A stretch of 21,690 nucleotides of DNA, taken from NCBI GenBank assembly GCA_000151295.1, contig GG745349.1, positions 147,261 through 168,950 of the forward strand, written 5' to 3'. The stretch comes from Allomyces macrogynus ATCC 38327 (Eukaryota > Blastocladiomycota > Blastocladiomycetes > Blastocladiales > Blastocladiaceae). A program made the position numbers and the translations under genes. The notes below the pieces were generated by a model. That model had not been told where the DNA came from and did not search any database. It saw only the letters and a list, made by a program, of their open reading frames with translations. This document shows, piece by piece, positions 1 through 9,545 of the stretch; the first letter of the stretch is position 1, and every line of letters starts with the position of its first letter.

Positions 1-930
1 GGAAAAACTCGCCTTCGTTTTCCTCGAATTTGTTCGGCTTCCGCAACGGAAAAAGGCCGCGGGAAAGTTCCTGCCCCACCCATTTGCGCGCGCGCGCCAG
101 TTTGCCCTCGGCAACACGGAGCGCGCGCGTCAACTCGGCGTGCTTGGCAGCGTACTTGGCCCGCGCGCGGTGCTGGATCGCCTCCAGGCGGTGGAGCTCG
201 CGCTGCAACGGCGCGATGGTCGTCGGATCGAAGAGAGGCGGCGGGGTCGCGGGTTGCGAGGGAGAGTGGTCGTGGTCGGCCTTGTTTAACTCCTGCGCCT
301 GCGTCGAGCCGGAAGGCGTCGCCTGCTCGATCGGTTCGCGCGCTTGCGACACGGTATCCAATTCCCGCGGTGGATGGGTCGCCGGCTCAGGGGGCTCGAC
401 AGGACCCGTGGAAGACGGGGGGAGCACGTTACCCTTGCCCGAGGAATGAGGTTGATCTGGATGGAATCGTGTGAGCAAACGACCAGGATCGCAACCGTCC
501 TCACGCACCTCCCCAAAATACGGAATACGAACCGCTTGCTGGCCGAACGAGAGCTCGCACGATCGCATCGAGTACGCCCGCGGGCCCTCCACCCGGTGCA
601 ACCGCCGGGTTGGCCGCGACTCGCTCGCTAGCCAGCTCACGATGGATTTGAAAGTCCATCACGTCGCTTTCGGCCTCGTGAGCGAACACGTCGGGATCTA
701 GAGCGCATCATCCCGATCAACAAAGTATAAGAATGCATCTCCCCTCGCGGAAACATCATAAACACGTTTGTTTCTGCCGCAAAATACAGACTCGCCAGCG
801 GATGCTGCGGGGCGATTGGTGTCGTCGACGGTGGCATCGGCTCTGCGCGCACATGTCCAAAGCCGGCGACTAGGTTCAGAGTCGTCGTCAAGGCAATAAC
901 GAGGGCCAGAATGCTAATCCAGCGCGACAT
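1..930 (-). CDS. Unrecognised secreted or membrane-targeted protein, 3' end outside window
   Basis: I do not recognise this gene. The ATG at 930 (another in frame at 957) opens a hydrophobic leader of about 29 residues starting MSRWISILALVIAL, which reads as a signal peptide. The best model has exon 1 at 930-792, an intron at 791-698 (weak GTCTGT donor, CTCTAG acceptor), exon 2 at 697-509, an intron at 508-457 (GTGCGT donor, CCATCCAG acceptor, 52 nt) and exon 3 from 456 past the window edge; all phases agree. The second intron is convincing, the first less so. Exon 3 encodes a Pro/Ser/Thr-rich stretch and then a basic, Arg/Ala/Glu-rich helix beginning near 230 (PLQRELHRLEAIQHRAR) that could be a coiled coil. 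The C-terminus is missing, so the family cannot be judged. Confidence 0.5.
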
Positions 931-1237
931 GGTCGGCGGCTGGGGACGGGGCGTCATTGGTCTTTGCTGGCAGCGTGCAAAATCACGTCGACTGTTGCAC
1001 GGATTCGATGCTTGATCAGCACTCAAACGACTTGCAGCAAGTTGGTCACTCGAGCGAAGAAAGCGCGTCGTCCGCGCGCGTGGTTCGACAAGGCAAGTCT
1101 GGCGCTGGCCAGCGTGCCAGCAACCGCAGTGGTGGCGGCGTGGTGGCGGTTCGCGCACGTCGACGTCGTGTCCAACATCAGCATCGAACAAGCATCACTC
1201 CGTCCATCGTTTTCGGTGGCGTCCATTTGGCGCCGAC

Positions 1238-3793
1238 GTGTGGAGCAAATGTTCCGCCGCATTGAGATTTCGGTCCGGGCGGACGGTGGACGATGGCGAT
1301 GTGGTGCCAGACACCTCGTTTTGTGGCGACACTCTCCGCCATTTCTGTTCGGTCGGTGTCCAGAGCGTTGCTCAGCAGCCCGGCACACCGTCGGCGCGTC
1401 GGTTCGGAGCATGCTCATCCATGGGATGATGGCAGCACTTGGCAGCTCATCCTGCGGCCGCTGGGGCTGGAAGTGGAGGGGCGCTTTGTCCGGGCCGACG
1501 GGCGACGCCGCAACCCTTGCATTTGGCACCACATTTCGCGACCTGTGCCCCTCCTCGCCCATGGCAGTTGCGATCCGTTTGGCGGAGGGTGCGGTGCCAT
1601 GCTCTCTTGCCCTCCCGCAACTCGACCAAACCCCGCCCTTTGCATTGGGAGTGCCCGTCCAAAACCGACGCGTCTTGCTTCGCCAGTACGCGTGTTGTGA
1701 TCGTGTCTGGCGCACTGTCATCGATGGCCCCGACCACCGACCCAAGCACCGTGTTCCCGGCGCCGTTTACCGATGCAATGATAATGTCGGCCGCTCTGTG
1801 CAGCTCGACCACGTCGGGCGCGGGCTGCCGGTCCATCTTGACACCACACGGTGCCGCGGCCCGCGACGCGTACGAAAAGCAATGCCGGCCGTCCAAGTGT
1901 CCAGACTTGCAAAAGCGATATGATCAGGTCATGGCCGATCACGTCGCGTCCAGAAAGGACTATGTTCAAGCCGGTTCGTGCGTGGTGAAGTGGATTGTTC
2001 AGTCTGGAAATGGACTTTACCCTGACGACGCTTTTTTCTTCTTCTTCTTTTTATACTTCTTCTTTTTCAACGATAGGCGAAGACCTTCAAACGTGCGGCA
2101 TCAACGCGTGCCCAGCGCAATTCGTTGCGGCCTACTCGATGGTGTGCGTTCAGTTCACGGAGCCGGCGTTGCAGGCGTACTTGACGCCATCGCGACTGCT
2201 GACCATGACACCAAGCTACGTGCCCGGCGTGCTGCAGGCCGAATGGAACCAGACGCGGCACATCGCGCAAGTCCAGGGCCGGGACGACGCTCGGCATCTG
2301 CGCCACGTCCCATGCCGACCGGAACAACCTGTAGCTCGAGCACGGCCCAGTCACACGACGGATTGCCGACGTCGCAGGTCATTGCGCCCGTCATGTACCA
2401 GACCGAAAATGATCGCTCGTCCGTGGGCCCGTTGGTCACCAACTCGACGCCGCCGCAACTATTCATCAACAAGGCTCGCATTCCGGCAAGTGGAGTCCTG
2501 GGCCAGACGTTCCCGCTCAATTTCTTTACGCCGGGCCCCTGCGTCAATGGAGTCATCGCGAGCCCGCGGTTCATGGACGATGCGTGCACGCAGGACGCCG
2601 AGTGTCTGCTGGGCTCATGCTATGGCAACGTGTGCCGCGCGAAAACGCGGTCGCTCTTGGCCGCGGGCGTGTTTGATGCCGTGTCCAACGCGACGCTCGC
2701 TTCGACCAACGCAGGCGCGACGAACCTGCCGACCGACGATCTCCTCGGTGTGCTCCCAACGCCAACGTCCATTTCGCCCGTACAAATCGCCCTGATCGTG
2801 ACGGCACCTGTCCTGCTGATACTCTTGGCCCTCGCCGTCTGGCGGAGGCAGCTGCACGTCGACGATGACGATGACGACGACACCAAGTCGGGAGTCGTTG
2901 TGGTGGACGCGATTGATCCGACTGCGCCTGCCGCGCGCGAAGCGCGTCTGAGCCCCGCCGACCCGCGCATGCTCGACGACGTTGAGTCGGCCATGAACTC
3001 GCGCCGCTCTTCCATGTCTGGAATCGACCTGTCGCTGCCCAATTACTCGCCCTATTCGGCATTGCGCCCGCTGCCGTCGACAGCGCCGCCGAGCTACCCG
3101 CCCTCCACCCGATCGACCATGGTCGGCGCGTTCAACGGCGGGCCCAATATTACGGCCATGTCGTCACTGCGGCACGAAGTCGACATTCCGCCGTGGGCGA
3201 GCCCACGCGGGACTCCGCGACCCAGTCCGCGGATAAGCCCACGCCCAAGCCCGCGCGCGTCAGTCGAGTCGACGGCGAGCACGCGCCGCAGCGCGTACGA
3301 CGACCGGCCGTGGGAGTCGGCCGAGTCGTTTGAAATGACGGGTGCACGACGCAGGCGTGGCGTGACTTCGCGGCCGTCGAGCCCAAGCCCCGGGTCGCAC
3401 ACGGCGAGTCCGCGCCGGTCCACGTCGCGGTCAGCGAGCCCGCGCTTGTCACCGTCGCGGTCAGGAAGCCCGCACCTGTCCCCATCGCGGTCAGCGAGCC
3501 CACACCTATCGCCGTCGCGATCGGGAAGTCCACGGTCGCGCGCTGCGAGCCCGAGACCAGCGATCGCGCGTTCCGCGAGCCCGAGGCCGACACCTCCGCG
3601 AACCGCAAGTCCGCGGCCGTCTATGTACCGCGAGGCCATCCGCGCATCGAGCCCACGGCCACCAATGATGGTGCGCGCTTCCAGTCCTCGACCGCGCATT
3701 GCGCGCGCCGCGAGTCCACGTCCGGCGAGCGTGCGGTCGGCGCGTATGCACTCAACCAGCGACCATTCACGGTCGGTACGCCGGAGTTGGTGA
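1238..3793 (+). CDS. Single-pass membrane protein with Cys-containing ectodomain and Ser-Pro-Arg repeat tail; 5' end and frame uncertain
   Basis: The reliable part is 2335-3793 in one frame: an ectodomain with paired Cys (motifs CTQDAECLLGSC and YGNVC), N-glycosylation sites, a transmembrane helix near 2785-2850 (VQIALIVTAPVLLILLALAVW), an Asp run (2862-2882) and a cytosolic tail rich in SPR/RS repeats, ending in TGA at 3791-3793. Upstream, 1660-1975 continues the Cys-containing ectodomain. An intron with a long pyrimidine tract probably spans about 1973-2079 (GTTCGT donor, GATAG acceptor). Coding-like sequence then resumes at 2080 (GEDLQTCGINAC) in another frame. It changes frame again near 2270 and 2332, with no obvious intron. 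In 1238-1660 at least two frames look partly coding, and I could not fix the start codon or signal peptide. The breaks could be sequencing indels, unrecognised introns or real damage. No family recognised. Confidence 0.5.
2029..2071 (+). repeat. CTT/T-rich microsatellite tract inside a probable intron
   Basis: A run of TTTTTT followed by CTT repeats and T runs, interrupted once by ATA. It lies just upstream of the ACGATAG acceptor and probably serves as an enlarged polypyrimidine tract. Translated, it would give an implausible run of Phe. Confidence 0.7.
3196..3735 (+). repeat. In-frame Ser-Pro-Arg (SPRPS / RSxSPxLSPS) repeat region
   Basis: Degenerate repeats inside the tail of the membrane protein. 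The tightest unit is about 36 bp and encodes RSxSPHLSPSRS. It recurs between about 3417 and 3540, followed by looser units of ASPRPxxxR type to 3735. The basic, Ser-Pro-dense sequence resembles RS-domain or SP-kinase substrate sequence. The repeat unit also gives long shadow ORFs on the other strand. Confidence 0.75.
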
Positions 3794-4026
3794 TGTGCCG
3801 CAGTTTCGCGTGATCCAAGTAGCGCGATTCATTGCCATTTTGTACAGTTTGAGATTGGCTCCGCCCGGCATGGTGGATTTTTTTCCCTGCCTGATAAATC
3901 GGAATTGCGCTATGACGTGATTGCAAATATATTCGCGCACCTCACTATTATTTGCAGCATTCAGCGAGGAGGCATAACCAACCTCTAGCGACTCTCTTCA
4001 CTCTGATTCGCGGCCTGTTCGCTTCG

Positions 4027-4760
4027 CGCGCTTACTTGATATACATCGTGAGCCCAGCGACATGGTCGTGACGTTGCTCAGAGGGCAACTCCCGCGCATC
4101 AACCATAGGCTCCACGGCTTCCACCTCGAACTGAGATGGTTGCTCGGGCAGCAGCTGCGACATCGGCGGCACCAAGGGTATCAGCTGCATCAACGACGAA
4201 AGTGGGGCGTTCGTCAGTACCGACTCTCAAGTTGCTTCCACCTTAACATACAACATGAAAACCATGTGCTCATTGTCGATAATGAGCTCATCGCTATCAT
4301 CTTCGCGATTACTGATGAGTCCCACTGCGAAGTTAACGGCGGTGCTGGTGGACGCGGCACCATGCGTGCCCGACTCATGTGATCCTCTGTCGGCCGAATC
4401 AGCAACGCCGGCCTCCTGGGACAAGCCGGCGACGGTCCCACAAGGGTCCACCACCGTGCGGAGTAACACCATCATCCGTGCGGGATGGCTGATACGTTCA
4501 AGGTAACAACATTATCGCCGGGTGTTGATCAGCGAAGCACGAGGCGAAGATCAGAAACGACGGCGAGTCATACGTACTGCCCATGACGTGAGAAAACCTA
4601 TGCTTCATCACACGCTGCTTCAACTACTTCGTGCCACTTGAGGTCAAGCACTTGCTGCAGGCACAACACGTCGTAAGTATCAAATCCTGGCGCAGAAAAT
4701 GATCAAGGCACTCCTTGAAATACTTGCCATTGATGAACTTGGGTGCCTCTCACGATCATA
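4027..4760 (-). pseudogene. Decayed, internally deleted copy of the neighbouring sphingomyelinase-type gene
   Basis: Several short stretches on the minus strand match the intact gene at 5399-7241, in the same order. The C-terminus near 4027-4065 ends in MYIK and a stop, as in the intact gene. A MLYVKVEAT stretch near 4225-4255 matches MLWVASSEAT. MMVLLRTVVDPCGTVAG near 4425-4475 matches MLELLRTAVGPAGTVAD. A YDVLCLQQVLD-like stretch near 4635-4675 matches YDVLCLQEVFD, with Gln in place of the metal-binding Glu. Between about 4530 and 4630 the copy has roughly 100 bp where the intact gene has nearly 500, so the catalytic core (HLQ region, most of the GDFN region) is gone. Frames shift repeatedly. 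I found no copy of the N-terminal actinoporin-like part upstream of 4760. Base composition is less GC-rich than in the intact genes, as expected for an unconstrained copy. Confidence 0.75.
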
Positions 4761-4764
4761 TCAT

Positions 4765-5398
4765 TGCATTAGCAGGGCATGCCGACATTGCAGGGTACGG
4801 GAAAGAACTCTCATTTGCGGGGGCATGGAGCGACATTTTGGGCTCAAGAAACGCAAAGAATACTGTGGCAACTTGCTTGAGTGTGGGACCTCAAAGCGCA
4901 GAGGATGTCACAGGTGCGATGATGTGTCCCCATGCAGCAATTCTATCCTCGAGCTCATCAGCTCGTCACCTGAGAACGTGACCGTAAGCTTGGCACAGCC
5001 GCACGCTCGCCCAGGTCGAACTCGGACGGGCGGCCGACGAGCGAAACCGAATCGCGCTAAGTTGCCGTACGAAGCACCGTTGAGCATTCCTGCACCTTCT
5101 CCACCTGGTTTAGTCGCCGAGCTCTCGCGGGAAGGGCGTGTCGGCGCAGAGTGGACGGCATGCTTGTGATGCCGAGGGGACTCTTTGACCACACAAAGAT
5201 TGATTCGCGCTGTCGGAACAGGGAGGGAGGATTGGACGAGTAAGTTTGCGTCTCTGTTGGCTCTGGCCCATGGATAGACTTCTTTGCGACGTGGTGAGAT
5301 TGAAGTGTCAGGGGATGTAACGTGGAAGGGCTTGGAACAACAACAAGAGACAAGATTCGACAACATTCACACTTTAATTATCTCAAAAACGGAAAAAT
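4765..5398. other. Intergenic stretch with no recognisable gene
   Basis: It lies between the decayed copy and the 3' end of the intact fusion gene. Open frames of 90 to 156 codons exist on both strands (for example 4699-5169 plus, 4908-5366 minus), but none shows domain-like sequence or consistent composition. It may be older debris of the duplicated locus; I could not align it to the intact gene by eye. Confidence 0.5.
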
Positions 5399-7241
5399 CT
5401 ACTTGATGTACATGGCCAGTCCATCATGGTCGCTCAGCTGCTCAAACGCCGCCGGTGTATCGACGATAAACTTGTCAATCTCCACCTCAAACGGCGTCTG
5501 ACGGCGCGGCAGCGGCGTGGCCTCGCTGCTCGCGACCCACAGCATGTAATCCAAGCGCGTCGGCTCGGCCAGATCACGCTCGCTGGAGGCACCGGCCAAG
5601 TACCCGAGCGCCGCGTCTACAGAATTTTGCGGGCGCAGCGACGCGCGCCCACGACCGCCACGTGCCCGTCAGCACCTTGGCTTCGCTGAACAAGTCGGCC
5701 ACGGTCCCGGCCGGCCCCACGGCCGTGCGCAACAGCTCCAGCATACGCTCGTACTCGCCCGAGGGCGTGTCGCCGAGGTGATGCAGGTTGAAGTCGCCGA
5801 CGATGATCACGCCGGCCGCGAGCAACTGCGGCCGACCGCGCAGGAACGCAACGAGTTCGACGAGCTGCGAAAACCGGGTGCCGGCACCCTCCGAGTACGG
5901 CGGATCGCGCACAGACGCCGAGGCCTGCAGGTGCAAGTTGATGACGTTTAGCGCGCCGCCCGAGGGCAGCAGAACGCGGAACGAGACGAAGCCCTTGGCC
6001 GAAAACTGGTCCGCGCCTGAGCAGTGATAGAATGGTTGCGGGAACGCGTCAAGCAACGGGAATCGCGACAGAACGAGGAGGCCGGATCCAATGGGGGTCG
6101 ATGACTTGGTGTCCGAGTTGCCCATGGGCACTATGATCGTCGTGAGCGGTGAGCAACAAGTTCAAATTCAAACGCCGAGCAAAAGCAATGTAGTCCACCG
6201 TACAATCGAGCGCATGGATCAGGCCACGATCGGCGGCACGCTGCTTCAAAACGTCGCGTGATGTCGCATCAAACACTTCTTGCAGGCAAAGCACGTCGTA
6301 CCGGTCGAGGGCCTGCGCGCAAAACAGGTCGACGCGCTCCTTCTTGTAGTCGCCCGCGCTAAACGTGTGTGCCTGCTCGGACTTGATCAAACATGGGCTG
6401 ATGAATCTGCGAAGGCCAACGGCAAAGCGTACGTACATCCGAAATCAGGTACGGGCGCAAAAAGAGGTTGAACGACAGGAACCGCAGCGAAAACGGTGCT
6501 TCGTTGATCCGCGGGATGGCGAGCGGCTGAGCGGTCACTTGGTCCGTTGCTGCGGCTACTGTTTGCTCCACAATCGCTTCGGGCAGCTCGTCCTCGGGTG
6601 CGGTGACGATAAACTCGGCCGGCAGCTTGCCCGAAGCAGGAATAGCAAAGGCAATGACAGGCCCGAGCGAGGACGTCGATTTCTTACCATTGACGACTTT
6701 GGACGAGCCGTAGTCGGCCTTTAGGCGGCCCATGGACGGCGGCAGACCACGAGAAACTATGCAACCGGCCTTGAACGATCCTATGGCAGGGAAAATCGGT
6801 GGTGATGAGCCGAAAGCGAGGTTTCAAGTCCCAAAAATAGAGGACCGAGCACAACGCACCAACATAGGGATTCGAAAAGAAGAAGACTACGTGGTAATCG
6901 GTCGCGCCGAGCTGGTACGCGAACGCGCCCGTCGTGCCTGTCATGATGCCGCCATCGCGGTTGCACGAGGCAAACAGAGCCTCGGAATGCGACGACAGAA
7001 CCACGGGCGGTGTTGTCCACCACCGGCCGCTCTCGTGGTACTCGGAAACGAGCGTGAGCGGGAGATGCGTCTTGTTGATGAGCTAAGTCAAAGTTGGCGC
7101 CGTCAAATATCACATTTGGGCATGGTTGGTAGCTAACGACGCGGCGTGTAGGATATCAACTTTTTGCAGCAACGAGCGCGGTTTCTGTGCAAGTTGACGC
7201 GGGTCGTCGACCGTGGCGGTAGGAGGGTCGGCCGTCATCAT
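5399..7241 (-). CDS. Fusion of an actinoporin/aegerolysin-like membrane-binding domain with a sphingomyelinase C-type phosphodiesterase
   Basis: Five exons with consistent phases: 7241-7161, 7082-6860, 6780-6453, 6397-6204, 6130-5399 (introns 55 to 79 nt), about 515 residues. Residues 28 to ~152 resemble actinoporin-like beta-sandwich proteins: an INKT start, a TGTTGAFAY motif matching the TG-x-x-G-x-x-AY strand, then a hydrophobic strand ending FSNPY, matching the FSVPY lipid-headgroup loop (Ser and Pro kept, the Trp/Tyr cluster not evident). After a linker, ~199 to the end is an endonuclease/exonuclease/phosphatase-fold domain of the bacterial sphingomyelinase C type: LSFNLFLRP, LQE (metal-binding Glu, ~251), CSGADQFSAKGF, NLHLQ (~341-345), GDFN (~388-391), LDYM and a final SDH. 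It would hydrolyse sphingomyelin or a related sphingolipid to ceramide. No signal peptide is visible. The frame breaks once near 5625-5665, between conserved blocks. Assignment of the second domain is firm; the first is motif-based. Confidence 0.8.
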
Positions 7242-7862
7242 GTTCGGCTGGAAGGGTTAAGGATGTCGAGGTCGTGACTTGAGCAGAAGAGACTGGGGCA
7301 AGAGTGCGCGCGCTTGACGGTGCGGGCAGGCCCAGATAGTGCCAGTGCAGGCACTTGGATAATGGTTGTGCTCCTTGTTGTCAGAATGCTGATGGGTGCA
7401 GGCCGCCAGTCCGTTTCGGTTGGCGTGCATGTGGAGAGTTGCGGACTGAGGCACGGCCCATCTTGGCATGCATCATGATGCCAGCGCAGGCCAGCTCCCC
7501 ACTCGCAACGACAACGATGATTTGAAATGTTCACGACCTGCGCTAAGGTGTGGATAACATCGCAAGGACGGCCAAACAGATGTGATCGTGCTTCAAAGCG
7601 CTCAATTAGCTTGCCGGCAGCGTTGGTCGTTGATACGGCAGGGCCAGGGAGTTGGTGGCCCGCGTCGCGATCACGTCCTTTCCGCGTGTCAACCGCCACC
7701 GCATGCTCTGCCCGCCATGACAAGTCTCGACACGTCCTCACCAAGCCAGTCCAGATGGCTGCGACTGCCAGCGACTTGCTGCAACCTCCAACGAAGACGT
7801 GCTCCATTAGCGCCAACCAACCAAGACTCCCTGAAATCCGCTCTGGGCCGTGATCCGACGCC
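7242..7862. promoter_or_regulatory. Shared divergent upstream region of the fusion gene (-) and TSG101 (+)
   Basis: 621 bp lie between two start codons that face away from each other, so it must hold both promoters and 5' UTRs. I see no clear TATA box or other named element. Open frames crossing it are shadows without domain-like sequence. Confidence 0.5.
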
Positions 7863-9325
7863 ATGGCCGCGATGGACAATCCGCAAGTCCGACAATGGCT
7901 GCAGCAAGCCGCTGCCAGGGTACCAAGAACCCGTCACCGCTGCCCGCATCCTCGCCACGCTGCGCACCGTCATTGACGAATGCGCTCGTTGCCGCCGCCC
8001 TGTCCAGTATCGCCAAGCCGAGCGCGTCTACAACGATGCCGCCATGACGCTTGCCGCCTACCCGAACCTCTTGCCCAAGCTCGACCAGTTTACGCACGTC
8101 GATGGCAAAGTGTCCCACATCTTGTGCCTCTACGGCACAATCCCGGTCGGCTACAAGGGCAGCACCTACAACATCCCGATTGAGCTGTGGCTGCCGGAAA
8201 TGTACCCGGTGGTGGCGCCCTACGCGTTTGTCAAGCCCACGGCCACCATGCTCATCAACCCGTCCAAGGACGTGGACGCCAATGGCAAAGTCTTTCACGC
8301 CTACCTGCACTACTGGGACTACCGGGTACGCGCGCAGGATCGCGGTTCTGCGTTTGCACTCGGTCGCTGCTCGATTGATTTATATAGCGTCTCCACTGAC
8401 CTCTGTTTCCGCAACCACCAGTCATCCAACCTCGTCAATGCTGTCGGCGTTCTCCAGCAGGCATTTGCCGTCGACCCACCCGTCTACGCGCGCCCGCACA
8501 GCCAACCGCCGCCCACGACCGTCTACCCACCACCGCAATTCGTGCCGACCCCTTCCTCCACGGGCTCGACGGCGACGGGCATGCCGCCGCAACCGTCGGG
8601 CAGCTCGCAGCTCTCGTCGCCGACCAGTCTCCTCAATTCGCGCATTCCCAACACATTGCCGCCTCCCATGGACCCGCACGCGATCAAACTGAACGCATTG
8701 CGCGCCGACGTGACCGACAAGCTGACGGCCAAGTTCACCGACTTCAGCTCGGCCATGACAAGCGAAATGGAGGCGTTGCTGCACGAGAACAAGGTGCTTT
8801 ACGAGGCGCAGACGCGCGTGCAGCAAAAGGCCGACGCGCTCGACCAAGAGGTCGTGCAGTTGGGCACGAACCTCGCGTTTGTCGAGAAGCGCGTCGGCGA
8901 GTACCAGAGCATGGTCGAGACGTGGGAGAGCAAGCCGCCATTGGCACCCGAGGATATTTTGGTCGCGGCCAACCCGATCCAGGCGCAGCGCGTGTCTTTC
9001 TCGAACCCTGTTCTCCGTTCTCCACCTGGCGCAACGACTGATTGTGAGATGCCTTGGCTCCCGACTAGAATGCTCGATGCGGTCGCCGAGGACCATGCCA
9101 TCGAGGACACCATGTACATGCTCGGCAAGGCCCTGGACGACGGCAAGATAGACAGCACTGTCTTTCTCAAAGTGCGTTTCTGCATTGGTGTGACCAAACG
9201 TCGCGAACCGTATCAACTCACGCCCTTCCGCATTTCTGCCTCGGTAGACCATTCGATCTCTGGCCAAGGAGCAGTTTTTGCAAAGGGCTCTGGTGCAAAA
9301 ATGCGCAAAGGCCTTGTCAGGATAA
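7863..9325 (+). CDS. TSG101: ESCRT-I subunit TSG101/VPS23
   Basis: Four exons, 7863-7919, 8008-8325, 8422-9171 and 9248-9325, joined in phase 0 (introns of 88, 96 and 76 nt), about 400 residues, the usual family length. The UEV domain fills residues ~1-150: FTHVDGKVSHILCLYGTIPV, YKGSTYNIPIELWLPEMYP, FVKPT and VDANGKVFHAYLHYWDY. As in other UEV proteins the E2 catalytic Cys is absent. A Pro/Thr/Ser linker follows, then a coiled coil (8680-8930) and the C-terminal steadiness box (MLDAVAEDHAIEDTMYMLG, FLQRALVQKCAKAL), then stop TAA 9323-9325. The protein recognises ubiquitinated cargo on endosomes in ESCRT-I. A second in-frame ATG lies at 7872. Just before the steadiness box, 8993-9070 has no family counterpart but stays in frame; it may be a small retained or unrecognised intron. 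Identification is firm. Confidence 0.93.
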
Positions 9326-9462
9326 TACACGCTTTTGTGCACGTATATTCATCAACAGCGAGCAAGGGAAAACATGCCATTCATGCACTTTCTTGCCATG
9401 AGTGCCGTGAGCAACAACAAAGGCCACCCAGAAACCGGCGCCGTGTTCTGGAAGCTCACCAA

Positions 9463-9468
9463 AATAAA
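9463..9468 (+). terminator. AATAAA polyadenylation signal candidate for TSG101
   Basis: AATAAA lies 138 nt after the TSG101 stop codon. It overlaps the left 12-bp direct repeat of the tRNA-like segment. A second AATAAA lies in the right copy at 9564-9569. Confidence 0.4.
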
Positions 9469-9477
9469 TGAAGTCGG

Positions 9478-9545
9478 TAATGGCATCAGGATTCGAACCT
9501 GAGTTGGAAGACAAATTCGCACCATTCACCACCCAATGTTCACCA
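9478..9545 (-). tRNA. tRNA-like sequence, probably a degenerate tRNA (Gly TCC-like) or tRNA-derived element
   Basis: The minus strand shows a complete T arm (TCAGG, loop TTCGAAT, CCTGA) followed by TGCCATTA, as in the 3' acceptor strand plus discriminator base. CTTCCAA upstream looks like an anticodon loop with TCC (Gly), but its flanks do not form a five-pair stem, and the variable loop is missing. AATGGTG upstream can pair with TGCCATT but leaves no room for D and anticodon arms. I therefore doubt it makes a working tRNA. Confidence 0.35.

Noticed and set aside
30..449. 139-codon plus-strand frame at the left edge
   Set aside because: The minus strand here continues a spliced gene with matching intron phases; the plus frame is its shadow.
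2030..2075. Run of Phe codons as part of a protein
   Set aside because: It is better explained as the pyrimidine tract of an intron ending in GATAG.
4699..5169. 156-codon plus-strand frame
   Set aside because: Opposite in strand to the decayed enzyme copy, with no domain-like features.
8422..9342. 306-codon open frame on the minus strand
   Set aside because: Antisense to TSG101, crossing its introns, and Arg/His/Leu-rich without domain-like sequence.
9478..9545. A normal functional tRNA-Gly gene
   Set aside because: The T arm is perfect, but the anticodon stem does not pair and the variable loop is missing.
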